DNA from: Staphylococcus auricularis
GTDB lineage: Bacteria > Bacillota > Bacilli > Staphylococcales > Staphylococcaceae
Assembly (NCBI RefSeq): GCF_001500315.1
Contig: NZ_LLER01000015.1
Coordinates: forward strand, 1-64,000
DNA: 64,000 nt
Direction: 5' to 3'
Shown here: positions 9,821 through 18,283 of the stretch, piece by piece
How positions within the stretch are numbered: position 1 is the stretch's first letter
How the letters are laid out: the number at the start of each line of letters is the position of its first letter
Notes under the pieces: model-generated
What the model saw: the letters and a program-made list of their open reading frames with translations, nothing else
Databases searched by the model: none
What the model was told of the DNA's origin: nothing
Made by a program: the position numbers and the translations under genes

Positions 9821-10716
9821 ATGCGATAGAGTTAGAACACGTGAGCTATCATCAGAAAAAATTTGAATTAAACGATATTTCTTTTAAAGTTCCAAAAGGT
9901 TATGTAACTGGTTTTATCGGACCCAATGGTTCAGGTAAAACAACAATTATACGATTGATTATGGACTTGTTACAACAAGATACCGGTCGAATCACTTTGT
10001 TTGAACAACAAATGAAAGATAACGCAGTGAATATTAAAGATAGAATTGGTTTTATTTACTCTGAACTGTATTTAAATGATAAATGGAAAGTTAAAAAAGT
10101 TGAAAACATCATCGCTCCGTTTTATTCACAGTGGGATCATTCCATTTTTGCAGGTTATTTACAACGATTTGGTATAGATGCTGAGGCTAAAATTAAATCT
10201 CTTTCAACCGGAACGAAAATGAAACTCTCCATAGCGATTGCGTTTAGTCATCATGCAGAATTATTTATTCTTGATGAACCTACTTCCGGTCTTGACCCAA
10301 TCGTGAGAAACGAAGTGCTCGAGATGATTCAAGAAGAGTTGATTGATGAGAATAAAACAGTATTGATCTCAACACATATTATTTCAGACCTAGAAAAAAT
10401 TGCCGATCACTTAATTTATTTAAAAGATGGTGAAATCGTAGTCGATGACTTTATCGATGAACTGTTAGACAATTACCAAATTGTTCAAGGTAATATCAAT
10501 CAACTGGATGGAGAATTAAAAGCACTAACCACACATATTGAATATAGTCAAACTGGTTATACGGCACTCACAACAGAAAGCAACGCATTTAAAGAGTTGT
10601 TTGGTAGTGATGTGGTTGTGACTAAACCTACTATTGAAGCGTTAATGGTTTATTTAGGAAAAACAGATAATGCGGTTATCCGCCAAACTAGACAACCTTC
10701 TATGGAGGAGATTTAA
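9817..10716 (+). CDS. pmtA: Phenol-soluble modulin exporter ATPase PmtA
   Basis: A 299-aa ABC ATPase with Walker A GPNGSGKTT, signature-like SLSTGTKMKLSIAIA (STGTK in place of SGGQ), Walker B LFILDEPTSGLDP and H-loop STHI. The C-terminal 80 residues are a variable extension. It energises export of PSM toxins together with PmtB, PmtC and PmtD and protects the producer from them. The start ATG overlaps the pmtR stop (ATGA). Identity rests on operon order GntR-ATPase-permease-ATPase-permease and lengths that match the S. aureus set. Confidence 0.9.
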   Translation: MNAIELEHVSYHQKKFELNDISFKVPKGYVTGFIGPNGSGKTTIIRLIMDLLQQDTGRITLFEQQMKDNAVNIKDRIGFIYSELYLNDKWKVKKVENIIAPFYSQWDHSIFAGYLQRFGIDAEAKIKSLSTGTKMKLSIAIAFSHHAELFILDEPTSGLDPIVRNEVLEMIQEELIDENKTVLISTHIISDLEKIADHLIYLKDGEIVVDDFIDELLDNYQIVQGNINQLDGELKALTTHIEYSQTGYTALTTESNAFKELFGSDVVVTKPTIEALMVYLGKTDNAVIRQTRQPSMEEI

Positions 10717-11448
10717 TTGAAACAACTTATTATTAGAAACATAAAATTACGCAAAACTACGCTTATTGTTTATGGCATACTTCTTTTATTACTACCGATA
10801 TATGTATGGATTAATAGTGGAGCATACAAGGCGATTAATGAAAGTCAAAGTCAACTTAGTCGTTTAGCTATTCCAATTGACATTTTTATAATCATTTTTT
10901 CATTACTATTCACAGCTGCTATGACGATATTAATCATCAAAGATGCAGGGCATGCTTTCCGTTTCCACAGTAAATTAGGGGACAATAAAGTATATCACTT
11001 TTTTGCTAGTTTACCTGTATCTAAAAAAGATATGTTAAATGCAAATTATATTACAGTGTTATTGTTTACATTTATCGGAGCGGCAATATTTGGTTTGTAT
11101 AACGTAATAGGCAATCAAGACAACGTGACTTCTCAGTTTACTAATTCAATCCTGTTATATATCGGAATTAATTTATTTGCTGTTCCTCTCGCTTTTAGAC
11201 AATTCACAGAGAAGAAAAGCGAAAAAGTATCTTATATTTTTTATTTAATCACAGCGTTTATCCTCATACCGATTGCAATATCTGTAATTCAGTTAGGTAT
11301 ATATGTGTTATATATCTTTTTCGGTAATGGCGATGCTCTAGGAATAAACATTTATATCGATAATGCATATTTACCATATGCCTATCTCATTATTGGTGGA
11401 CTCAGTTTCATCATTAATTATTTCATTCAATATCGTAAATTAAAATAA
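10717..11448 (+). CDS. pmtB: PSM exporter permease PmtB
   Basis: A 243-aa membrane protein with about six predicted helices (near residues 14-31, 50-72, 110-127, 142-156, 170-195 and 215-236). It starts with TTG right after the pmtA stop, with SD ATGGAGGAGATT overlapping the pmtA end, so translation is coupled. It would form half of the membrane channel of the PSM exporter. There is little sequence motif content; the assignment depends on operon position and length. Confidence 0.85.
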   Translation: MKQLIIRNIKLRKTTLIVYGILLLLLPIYVWINSGAYKAINESQSQLSRLAIPIDIFIIIFSLLFTAAMTILIIKDAGHAFRFHSKLGDNKVYHFFASLPVSKKDMLNANYITVLLFTFIGAAIFGLYNVIGNQDNVTSQFTNSILLYIGINLFAVPLAFRQFTEKKSEKVSYIFYLITAFILIPIAISVIQLGIYVLYIFFGNGDALGINIYIDNAYLPYAYLIIGGLSFIINYFIQYRKLK

Positions 11449-11473
11449 TTCATCAACTAGAAGGAGGAGACAT

Positions 11474-12349
11474 ATGGAACTAAAAAGTGTAACTAAAAAA
11501 TACAACGAACATACCGTTTTAGACCATATTGACTTTGATTTTGGACAGAGTCGTATCGTTGGTTTAATTGGTAAAAACGGTGTCGGAAAAACGACTTTAA
11601 TGAAAGTGATGAATGGTAACATTGTTAACTATTCTGGAGAAGTAGGTCTGAGTAAGGAACATGAAGTAGGCTATCTGATTGAACATCCTAAGTTATATGA
11701 TAATAAATCAGGATTGTATAATTTGAAATTGTTTGCGCAAGTTCTCGGTGCAGGATTTGATAAACAATATACAGATCAAATCATCGATGCCTTTGGAATG
11801 AGACCTTATGTGAAAAAGAAAGTTAAAAAATATTCTATGGGTATGAAACAAAAATTAGCCATAGCTGTATCGTTAATGAATAAACCTAAATTTTTAATTT
11901 TAGATGAACCTACAAACGGTATGGATCCAGACGGTTCTATCGATGTACTTACTACAATTCAGTCGCTCGTTGAGGAATATGACATGAAAATCTTAATTTC
12001 AAGTCACAAATTAGAAGATATCGAATTGATTTGTGATCGTGCCGTATTCTTAAGAGATGGTCAGTTTGTACAGGATGTCAACATGGAGGAGGGCGCTCCA
12101 ACTGATGCAACTGTTTTAACAGTTGAGCTCTCAGATTTCAGTGCAGCCATCGATTACTTAACAGAACACTTTAACGTGAAACAATCACAAAAAGAAAACG
12201 GTGAAATCATTTTACAAGCTCAACAAGATTACCAACCGATATTAAAAGGATTGGCTGAACGTGATATCTATCCTAAATTCATAGAAACACGTAAAAGTTC
12301 TTTACGTGATACTTACTTTAACATTAATCAGAAAGGTGGCCAATCATGA
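11474..12349 (+). CDS. pmtC: Phenol-soluble modulin exporter ATPase PmtC
   Basis: A 291-aa ABC ATPase: Walker A GKNGVGKTT, signature KYSMGMKQKLAIA, Walker B FLILDEPTNGMDP, H-loop SSHK. It is the second ATPase of the PSM exporter and in S. aureus is the major contributor to export. SD AGAAGGAGGAG lies before the ATG, after a 25-nt gap from pmtB. Its stop overlaps the pmtD start (ATGA). Confidence 0.9.
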   Translation: MELKSVTKKYNEHTVLDHIDFDFGQSRIVGLIGKNGVGKTTLMKVMNGNIVNYSGEVGLSKEHEVGYLIEHPKLYDNKSGLYNLKLFAQVLGAGFDKQYTDQIIDAFGMRPYVKKKVKKYSMGMKQKLAIAVSLMNKPKFLILDEPTNGMDPDGSIDVLTTIQSLVEEYDMKILISSHKLEDIELICDRAVFLRDGQFVQDVNMEEGAPTDATVLTVELSDFSAAIDYLTEHFNVKQSQKENGEIILQAQQDYQPILKGLAERDIYPKFIETRKSSLRDTYFNINQKGGQS

Positions 12350-13074
12350 ATATAGCACAACTCGTTAAATTTGATATCTACAGTATAATTAAAAGTCCTC
12401 TGACGTATTTAGCACTTATTTTGACTTGGGCACCTATGATTTTAGTTACCGTTTTACAAAATCAACAAAATGATGAAGTAGATGCAGAAATGTTATTAGA
12501 AATGGGCAGTTGGTTCTTCTCAGTCGTGGGTCTACTCTTCGTAATCAAAACACTTACGCGTGATATTTCCCAAGGTACGTTGCAGTTATTTATGAATAAA
12601 ACAAGCCATCGTATCGGTTACGTGATAGCTAAAACCATTTCAATCATCTTTATCGCTGTATTGATGACAGGTATTCTTGCAGCGACCATCTTAATCATTG
12701 AAGGTGTCACTGATGGTTCCAATGTGAAAGGTGACAAATTCTTAGATTTACTTTGGTTCTATATCATTTTCCAATTGTTTTATGGATTATTACTTTATCT
12801 ATTTGCCCTTGTGGTACCTAAAACGGCCTTGATTTTCACATTAGGTATTTTCTTAATCTTATTTGTACCTTTTGCTGAACCATTCCTACCAATGATTCCG
12901 AAAATAGGGGAACACATTGAAGATTCATTGAAATACATTCCGTTTAGTTATTTAACAGATAAAACAACGGATGGAGATTATACCTTCACCAACTGGCAAT
13001 GGTTTATCTCTGTAGCTTCAATCGTTGTACTATTCATTGTGAATCTCTTCTATGTCTCTAAAAAAGATATTTAA
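12346..13074 (+). CDS. pmtD: PSM exporter permease PmtD
   Basis: A 242-aa ABC-2-like membrane protein with about six helices and the ABC2-type pattern of a helix pair, then the conserved segment TRDISQGTLQLFMNKTSHR, then further helices. It is the second permease subunit of the PSM exporter. The start overlaps the pmtC stop. The gene ends the operon, 10 nt before a strong terminator. Confidence 0.88.
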   Translation: MNIAQLVKFDIYSIIKSPLTYLALILTWAPMILVTVLQNQQNDEVDAEMLLEMGSWFFSVVGLLFVIKTLTRDISQGTLQLFMNKTSHRIGYVIAKTISIIFIAVLMTGILAATILIIEGVTDGSNVKGDKFLDLLWFYIIFQLFYGLLLYLFALVVPKTALIFTLGIFLILFVPFAEPFLPMIPKIGEHIEDSLKYIPFSYLTDKTTDGDYTFTNWQWFISVASIVVLFIVNLFYVSKKDI

Positions 13075-13084
13075 TTTTAGATTT

Positions 13085-13138
13085 AAATAGCCATTAAATC
13101 GTGATTCGCTATTGAACTTGATTTAATGGCTATTTTTT
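13085..13138 (+). terminator. pmt operon terminator
   Basis: A perfect 16-bp stem (AAATAGCCATTAAATC and complement) with a 19-nt loop and a T6 tail. Confidence 0.92.
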
Positions 13139-13163
13139 AATTATTTCTATTTCGTTTTACCAT

Positions 13164-13724
13164 TTAATTAACCAATAATTTATTGATAATTGAGTCATAT
13201 ACGTTTTTCCACATCGTAGAATCTGATTTATAACGATTCAACATGATGCCGATTTTTTCATTAGAACGATCTTCATAAGTTGGATCATCTTTAGGTGGTA
13301 AATCCGAGCGAATGTCAGTCACAAAGTTTTGAACCTCTCTCGCACGTGGACCCCACACTGTTTTTTGTCGATAGTTATCGTTTAGGAAAATAAAGATTGG
13401 AATGGAACGTGCAGTTCCGTTTGTTAGGTACTGATCAATCAAATCAGTGTCTTCATCTCTATGAAATACACGTATTTCAAGGTTTAAAGCCTCACTAATA
13501 TGCTTAAGAATTGGCAGGTTCATCATTGCATCACCGCACCAATCTTCAGAAATTACGAGTACTTTACTATAGCTCGAAGATTTCAATTGATCTAAACGTT
13601 CATCATCTTGAGGAAGTGAAAACGCTTGGTAAATTGATAATACATTCTCTTTATTTTCTGTCATGTCATCAATATATTGCTCCACAGGTTGACTGTTTTT
13701 AAAATAACTTTCTAAAGTTGTCAT
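13164..13724 (-). CDS. Thioredoxin-family protein
   Basis: A 186-aa protein. The thioredoxin-fold core follows a helical N-terminal region: strand KVLVISEDWCGDAMMNLPIL, where WCGDA replaces the usual WCGPC, so only one active-site Cys is present. A cis-Pro-type segment ARSIPIFIFL follows, then a helical C-terminus. It matches the small group of staphylococcal and bacillar thioredoxin-like proteins of about 185 aa. With a single Cys it is unlikely to be a classical dithiol oxidoreductase. SD GAGGGG lies before the ATG. It is transcribed toward the pmt operon. Confidence 0.75.
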   Translation of the reverse strand: MTTLESYFKNSQPVEQYIDDMTENKENVLSIYQAFSLPQDDERLDQLKSSSYSKVLVISEDWCGDAMMNLPILKHISEALNLEIRVFHRDEDTDLIDQYLTNGTARSIPIFIFLNDNYRQKTVWGPRAREVQNFVTDIRSDLPPKDDPTYEDRSNEKIGIMLNRYKSDSTMWKNVYDSIINKLLVN

Positions 13725-14222
13725 TTGAAACCCCTCCTCTAAGTTTATTGAATTAATTATAACAATTTTAAAAAAATAAAGAAACGGGAAGCGCTTACAC
13801 CAAAAGTACTGCTCTCTTTTTTAGCAAAAAGGTGAAACAACGCTAACTCTATGCTATATTAAAATGGAAAATTAAAATTTTTGAGCTTAAAATTCATTCA
13901 TAATTTCGTATTTTAAAAGAACAAAATATGAGGATTGTAAAAATCTTGTTATATTTATTGGGGATAACAATATTTTAGAATATGAAATTGAAAAAAGGTT
14001 TGAAAAGGTATGGATGATTGAGTTGTGTAGTCATTTTAGTCAACGCGATATAGCTTGTTTGGGAGCAGGCTGATCTCCAAATGACGTAGGGTCATGATCA
14101 AAGGATTAAAGTGCACTTAAGTTTCTATACAATTTCAAACTTCAAGTATTCGTATTAAGGGAATTAATAAACATTTTCATTCACGTGATGCCGTTTCTAA
14201 GAGAGGGAGGGATGGAAATCAA
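13725..14222. other. Intergenic region between divergent genes, with a cre-like site
   Basis: About 500 bp with no convincing ORF. GGGAAGCGCTTACA (13786-13799) matches the CcpA core TGNAARCGNWWWCA except at the first base. Two small hairpins (GGAG/CTCC and TGAC/GTCA) lie near 14065-14100. The SD of the DUF1700 gene (GAGAGGGAGGG) is at the right end. I see no terminator inside, so a small RNA is not well supported. Confidence 0.4.
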
Positions 14223-14783
14223 ATGGATAAAATTACGTTTTTAAATGAATTAGAGCAAGAACTTGCACCGCTGTCTAAAAAAACACGGGACAATCAAATG
14301 TATGATTACGAGAGATACTTTTTTGAACAAGAAAGCAACGGGAAAAATGAATATCAGATCATGGGGGAACTAGATTCACCCAAACAAATCGGTAAGAAAA
14401 TCGTAGCGAATCATGCGATCACAAATGCGGAAACAGAACCAAGTATGAAAGCAATTGGTAAAGCTATCTTTGCTTCATTAGGCTTGGGGCTCGTATCGTT
14501 ATTGATTATTTTATTACCGATGATTTTTGTGGGATTGATTGTTTTAACCTTTATGCTCATGGCGTTTGGTTTTATGTCTGCACCTCTATTCTTAATCGTG
14601 CACAGTGTTGTGAATCAAAACATGAGTGTCGCGATGAGTAACTATCTTTTTGCGTTTTCATTTAGCGGACTCGGTATTATGATATTGGTATTAATTTTAA
14701 AACTTGTACAGTATATATATAAATTAATCATCAAATATCTACGTTGGAATATTGGCCTCATTAAAGGAGGTACGCTCAGATGA
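14223..14783 (+). CDS. DUF1700 family membrane protein
   Basis: A 186-aa protein. The N-terminal 75 residues are charged and helical (MDKITFLNELEQELAPLSKK, then YDYERYFFEQE-like, then GELDSPKQIGKKIV), a pattern seen in DUF1700/HAAS-type domains. A pair of long hydrophobic regions follows (about 80-125 and 138-165), with a basic tail. It overlaps the DUF4097 gene by 4 nt (ATGA). DUF1700-DUF4097 pairs are common in Firmicutes and are often linked to envelope stress; the exact role is not known. Confidence 0.8.
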   Translation: MDKITFLNELEQELAPLSKKTRDNQMYDYERYFFEQESNGKNEYQIMGELDSPKQIGKKIVANHAITNAETEPSMKAIGKAIFASLGLGLVSLLIILLPMIFVGLIVLTFMLMAFGFMSAPLFLIVHSVVNQNMSVAMSNYLFAFSFSGLGIMILVLILKLVQYIYKLIIKYLRWNIGLIKGGTLR

Positions 14784-15631
14784 GAAAGTGGTTTTTAATT
14801 GGCTTAGGCATTTTTTTAACGTGTTTCATACTAGCGACAATCATGTGGTTTGGGTTTGAGAAGCAAGATAATAAAGCGAATGTCGTAGAAAAAACGTATA
14901 AAGATTCTAAAATTAGTCAATTTAATGTTGACGCCTCTACCTCTGAGGTGAAGTTACATCCTGGCTCTAAATTCAAGGTTTACTATAAGGGGAAAAAGGC
15001 CGCTAACGTAAAGAAACAAGATCAGACAGTCAAAATTGAAGAAGATAAAGAAGCGAATGATGATTATGGATTAAACTTCAATCCATTTAGAAATTCCCAA
15101 AATATGATAGATATTACAGTGCCTAAACAACAGATAGACGTGGCGAAGATCAAGGCATCAGGTGGACGCATGGATATTGAAGATATCGATATTAAAAAGG
15201 TAGTATTATCCAATGAAAAAGAACCAGGACAATGGGTGACAGTTAAAGATTCGGTTATTGATCAACTGCGATTCAATGCAAAATCGACAGCGTTAAGTAT
15301 CGATAAAAGTAAGATTAAAGATGCAAACATCAAGTCAGAGCAAGCACCTTTAGATATTGCAGATACAGTGTTACAAAAAGCGATTTTAATCAATAGAGAA
15401 GAGGACATTAATTTAGAACGGATTAGTGGTATAAAAAGCATTAAAGGCTCCACACATCAAAGTAGTATCAACGTATCATTTAAAAATAAACCTGAGAATA
15501 TGATACTGAAATTAAATCCAGTAGAAGGTAAAAGTTATGTTGAAAATGAACATTTCGTTAATGATAAAGTAGGTAATGGTGAAAATGAGCTTGAACTTTA
15601 TACTGAACAAGGTGATATTGTGATTGAATAA
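14780..15631 (+). CDS. DUF4097 family beta-strand repeat protein
   Basis: A 283-aa protein with one N-terminal membrane segment (about residues 4-25) followed by an extracytoplasmic domain of short alternating beta-strands (for example SQFNVDASTSEVKLHPGS, MDIEDIDIKKVVLSNEK, IDKSKIKDANIKS). This is the pentapeptide-like beta-roll pattern of DUF4097 (adhesin-like) proteins. The ATG overlaps the DUF1700 stop, and GGAGG lies in the end of that gene. It is probably anchored in the membrane and faces the wall, acting with the DUF1700 protein. Function is unknown. Confidence 0.8.
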   Translation: MRKWFLIGLGIFLTCFILATIMWFGFEKQDNKANVVEKTYKDSKISQFNVDASTSEVKLHPGSKFKVYYKGKKAANVKKQDQTVKIEEDKEANDDYGLNFNPFRNSQNMIDITVPKQQIDVAKIKASGGRMDIEDIDIKKVVLSNEKEPGQWVTVKDSVIDQLRFNAKSTALSIDKSKIKDANIKSEQAPLDIADTVLQKAILINREEDINLERISGIKSIKGSTHQSSINVSFKNKPENMILKLNPVEGKSYVENEHFVNDKVGNGENELELYTEQGDIVIE

Positions 15632-15685
15632 AAAAGGATATCTTACAGTTTAATGATAGTAATCATTAACTTTCGTTAAAATAGG

Positions 15686-15730
15686 GACTTAACACTGAGC
15701 AACATAAAACGCACAGTGTTAAGTCTTTTT
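15686..15730. terminator. Terminator after DUF1700-DUF4097
   Basis: GACTTAACACTG and its complement form a perfect 12-bp stem with a 16-nt loop and a T5 tail. It lies between convergent genes and may serve both. Confidence 0.85.
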
Positions 15731-15746
15731 ATGTGGAATGATTGAT

Positions 15747-16787
15747 CTAAATATTTGCAAATGTGATAGGGGTGTCAATGATACCTGTAATCGTTTCTTG
15801 ACTAAGCTCTTCTCCATTTAACCATGCATTGAAGTCAAAACGTGCAGGAGTCTGTTTTTCACCTAAACCAAGCCAAGCGACTAACTGTTGAGGTTCATAC
15901 ATGGCTGTATGAATCGTACCTGACCAACTTCGAAATTGTTTGCTATAAATTTCGTATTCTGGATCGTTAAAAATTTTGAAAGCATCTTGTTTCGATAAAT
16001 CTGAGGATGTTTGTTTAAGTAAACGGTGTAATCGTTCTTTTGATTTTTTCGTGTAGTTACGATTTTCGTGTGTCAGTAACTTATAGTGGTTGGTACATGT
16101 CTTATCGTATCTTACATCTATAGCACGTGGAGACGCCTCGATAATGGCGTGATTTAACTGACGATCCATCACGATATAACTGAAAGAACTGCGGTGTGGG
16201 AGTTCTTTTAAGAAGCGGATTGCTTCCTCCACATCTTTACAACATTCTAGTATGAGTCGCCCAATCATATAACAGACGAAACCATCACCTGGATTTTTGC
16301 GGTGCATAAAATTATAGCCCATAGAAAGTCCAGATTCATTCATACCATCCATTCGACCTGTAATACGGGAAGTTGGGCCAATTTGCGCTAAGCCACCATC
16401 ATTGGGTTGAAAGAGGAGATATCGGCCATCGTAAGTAGCAGGATGGTAATCATAATTTCGCACCATGTAATCACTCCCCAAGAACACAGTACAACCACTT
16501 TCTTTTTGAGGTGCGAAGCGATAATTAGCAAAGTTGAGTACCATTTGTTCCATCGGCAATTCTAAGACCGTTTCCATGCCTTTAATTTCTTCCCAGATTT
16601 GTGGGGCGTACATTTGGAAGACGTGATATGTTTCATCAACGTCCACATTAAAACGAGGTTTTCGTTTTTTCCATTCTTTCTCTCTATTTTTTAAAATATT
16701 GGTTTGTTTGATCCATTGAGCTGCTTTAATACCGAGATCGTAATGTGAGCCCCTAAAGGACATGACATCAGATTGTACATCTTGCAT
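15747..16787 (-). CDS. C45-family autoproteolytic acyltransferase/hydrolase
   Basis: About 346 aa from the preferred ATG at 16787, which has SD AGGTG 8 nt upstream. The frame is open to a TTG at 16817, but that codon has no SD. The core fits the Ntn-hydrolase C45/acyl-CoA:6-APA acyltransferase family: FRGSHYDLGIKAAQW at the N-terminus, then a central SGCTVFL where the Cys would become the N-terminal nucleophile after self-cleavage, then MVRNYDYHP and the later GRMDGMNESGLSMGYNF. It probably hydrolyses an amide of unknown nature. No signal peptide is seen. It stands alone. Confidence 0.75.
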   Translation of the reverse strand: MQDVQSDVMSFRGSHYDLGIKAAQWIKQTNILKNREKEWKKRKPRFNVDVDETYHVFQMYAPQIWEEIKGMETVLELPMEQMVLNFANYRFAPQKESGCTVFLGSDYMVRNYDYHPATYDGRYLLFQPNDGGLAQIGPTSRITGRMDGMNESGLSMGYNFMHRKNPGDGFVCYMIGRLILECCKDVEEAIRFLKELPHRSSFSYIVMDRQLNHAIIEASPRAIDVRYDKTCTNHYKLLTHENRNYTKKSKERLHRLLKQTSSDLSKQDAFKIFNDPEYEIYSKQFRSWSGTIHTAMYEPQQLVAWLGLGEKQTPARFDFNAWLNGEELSQETITGIIDTPITFANI

Positions 16788-17030
16788 TTGTTGAACACCT
16801 GCCAATATCAGAATCAATGTTTATATCATACGTTTTCAAATGCGTTGTTTGTTTTACTCGTTATGCATTTAAATGTAATATAAAAACAATCAAATTACAA
16901 TACTGCCGCTACATTAACCACTTCTTACAAAATTGTAATTTTATGTAAGCGATTAGTAATTGTATTATTTCATGTTTTCATTTACAATAAATTTAGACAT
17001 TAAATATTTTACATTTGTGAGGTGATATGA

Positions 17031-17087
17031 ATGCGTAATTATTATAATACGATAAAAGGCGTATTTAGAAGATGGTGGAGAAATTAA
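17031..17087 (+). CDS. Candidate 18-aa basic, Trp-rich peptide
   Basis: ATG with an excellent SD (GAGGTGA, 6-nt spacing) opens an 18-codon frame, MRNYYNTIKGVFRRWWRN. The peptide is strongly cationic, with two adjacent Trp and an amphipathic look. It lies in a 530-bp gap between the C45 gene and a small membrane protein gene that begins with a similar motif (MWNFIKG). No family is known to me. It may be a leader, a toxin-like or a regulatory peptide, or chance; the ribosome site is the main support. Confidence 0.4.
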   Translation: MRNYYNTIKGVFRRWWRN

Positions 17088-17318
17088 CACTGCTTATATA
17101 GCGAATATGCTCTTTACAATTGGTGACATGAACTAAAGTAATGTTTGAATCACTTCTCCATAAAATTGACAACACACACTTCTTTAATGTTAAGCTTAAT
17201 AAATAGTTTCAGGTAAATGTGATTATATTCTTTTTATTAGGGTATATATTTATCGATACTTATTTTTATGCTATTATTAACGATAGCTAAAATAGAAATT
17301 TATTGAGGTGAATCAAAC

Positions 17319-17489
17319 ATGTGGAATTTTATTAAAGGTTTATTCAAATTTGTATTCTTTACTGCTGTCACATTAACAGTAGTAACTGGCGTTGGTATTG
17401 CTGCTTTCGCTTACATCTTCAAACAAGACTTTGAAGATATTGAAAATAAAACAAAAGAACTTGTTTCTGATATCGAATCAAACAACTAA
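17319..17489 (+). CDS. Small single-pass membrane protein, unknown function
   Basis: A 56-aa ORF with SD GAGGTG. The short amphipathic start (MWNFIKGLFKFVFF) leads into one membrane helix (about residues 11-34), followed by a charged acidic tail (KQDFEDIENKTKELVSDIESNN). An extended -10 (TGCTATTAT) lies upstream near 17267-17275 and a terminator follows within 30 nt, so the gene looks like a complete unit. I believe similar small proteins occur in other staphylococci, but the function is not known. Confidence 0.65.
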   Translation: MWNFIKGLFKFVFFTAVTLTVVTGVGIAAFAYIFKQDFEDIENKTKELVSDIESNN

Positions 17490-17513
17490 TACAATTTGAA
17501 TATCATATAGGGC

Positions 17514-17543
17514 AGGCTGGGACTGATGAAGTTCCAGCCTTTT
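17514..17543 (+). terminator. Terminator after the small membrane protein gene
   Basis: AGGCTGGGACT pairs with AGTTCCAGCCT (one G-T) around a short loop, followed by TTTT. The GGCTGGGAC/GTTCCAGCC stem is a frequent staphylococcal intergenic hairpin. Confidence 0.75.
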
Positions 17544-17572
17544 GACATATCAATAATATAAAAATGAAGGTT

Positions 17573-17621
17573 GGCTGAATTGAAACGTGGGCATAAAATG
17601 CGTTCCAATTTCAGCCTTTTT
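17573..17621. terminator. Second hairpin, terminator of yolD side or repeat unit
   Basis: GGCTGAATTGAAACG pairs imperfectly with CGTTCCAATTTCAGCC around a 13-nt loop, then T5. It resembles the preceding hairpin in sequence (GGCTG...CAGCC) and lies between convergent genes. Confidence 0.65.
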
Positions 17622-17671
17622 GTATGTTTGAATGAAGCTTGTTCATCATAAAGTTGAATTACTTGTTTTAC

Positions 17672-18076
17672 TCAGAGTGGGTGAATACGCATGACATCAA
17701 ATAATGAAAAGCAGACTTTTTCTCCATTAGCACAAGATTTACCTTCCAAGACCATATTTAAAGTATCGATACGAATGATGTACATATCAATATCGTTAAT
17801 CCAACCTTCTTCGTAGTATTCGATTTGTACTGGATAGTTCTGATGTAAAGCTTGATGGAGTTGGAGGTTAAGTTCATGAAGTTGATCATCTGAGAGCACT
17901 GGACGTTCTATCTTATCTTGATCTGCGACGTATTGTTTTAATCGTTCGAACTGTTCGGGTAAAGTAGCGAACGGTTGCCATTTCACCATACCGCGCCCTT
18001 TAGGAATGTTTGGATTCAAGTATTGGCGCGGGATCTTACGATAATCTGTTTCATGTTTATAACGCTCAGGTATCAT
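17672..18076 (-). CDS. YolD-like family protein, SOS-controlled
   Basis: A 134-aa protein matching the YolD-like family (PF08863): IPERYKHETDYRKIPRQYLN-type start, GRGMVKWQPFATLPEQFERLK in the N-terminal third, and the end VCFSLFDVMRIHPL. In bacilli YolD-like genes are often paired with Y-family polymerases (UvrX/YqjW). Here no polymerase adjoins; dinB is about 31 kb away. SD AAAGGAGG lies before the ATG. A near-perfect LexA box lies 29 nt upstream of the start, so DNA damage should induce it. The molecular function of the family is not settled. Confidence 0.8.
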   Translation of the reverse strand: MIPERYKHETDYRKIPRQYLNPNIPKGRGMVKWQPFATLPEQFERLKQYVADQDKIERPVLSDDQLHELNLQLHQALHQNYPVQIEYYEEGWINDIDMYIIRIDTLNMVLEGKSCANGEKVCFSLFDVMRIHPL

Positions 18077-18104
18077 TTTTATCCTCCTTTCAAAATCTAT
18101 TATA

Positions 18105-18116
18105 GAACATTTGTTC
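18105..18116. promoter_or_regulatory. LexA (SOS) box upstream of the YolD-like gene
   Basis: GAAC-ATTT-GTTC is a perfect palindromic core of the Gram-positive LexA box (CGAACNNNNGTTCG). The right flank G is present and the left flank is A instead of C. Confidence 0.8.
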
Positions 18117-18283
18117 GTGTTTTTGCAATATATTTTTGGCGTTAAGAGAAATTAATTCTCGACACCTTTAACGAACTTCATATGTGTTGAACAATCTATG
18201 AGAGTGGCTCAACTAGACCTCGACCTCAGTAGTTGGTAAGATGAAGTTAAGAAAATAACGAAATGGTACTGGAGTGAAGCATT

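Noticed and set aside
16787-16817. N-terminal extension of the C45 hydrolase from a TTG at 16817
   Set aside because: The TTG has no SD, while the ATG at 16787 has AGGTG at good spacing.
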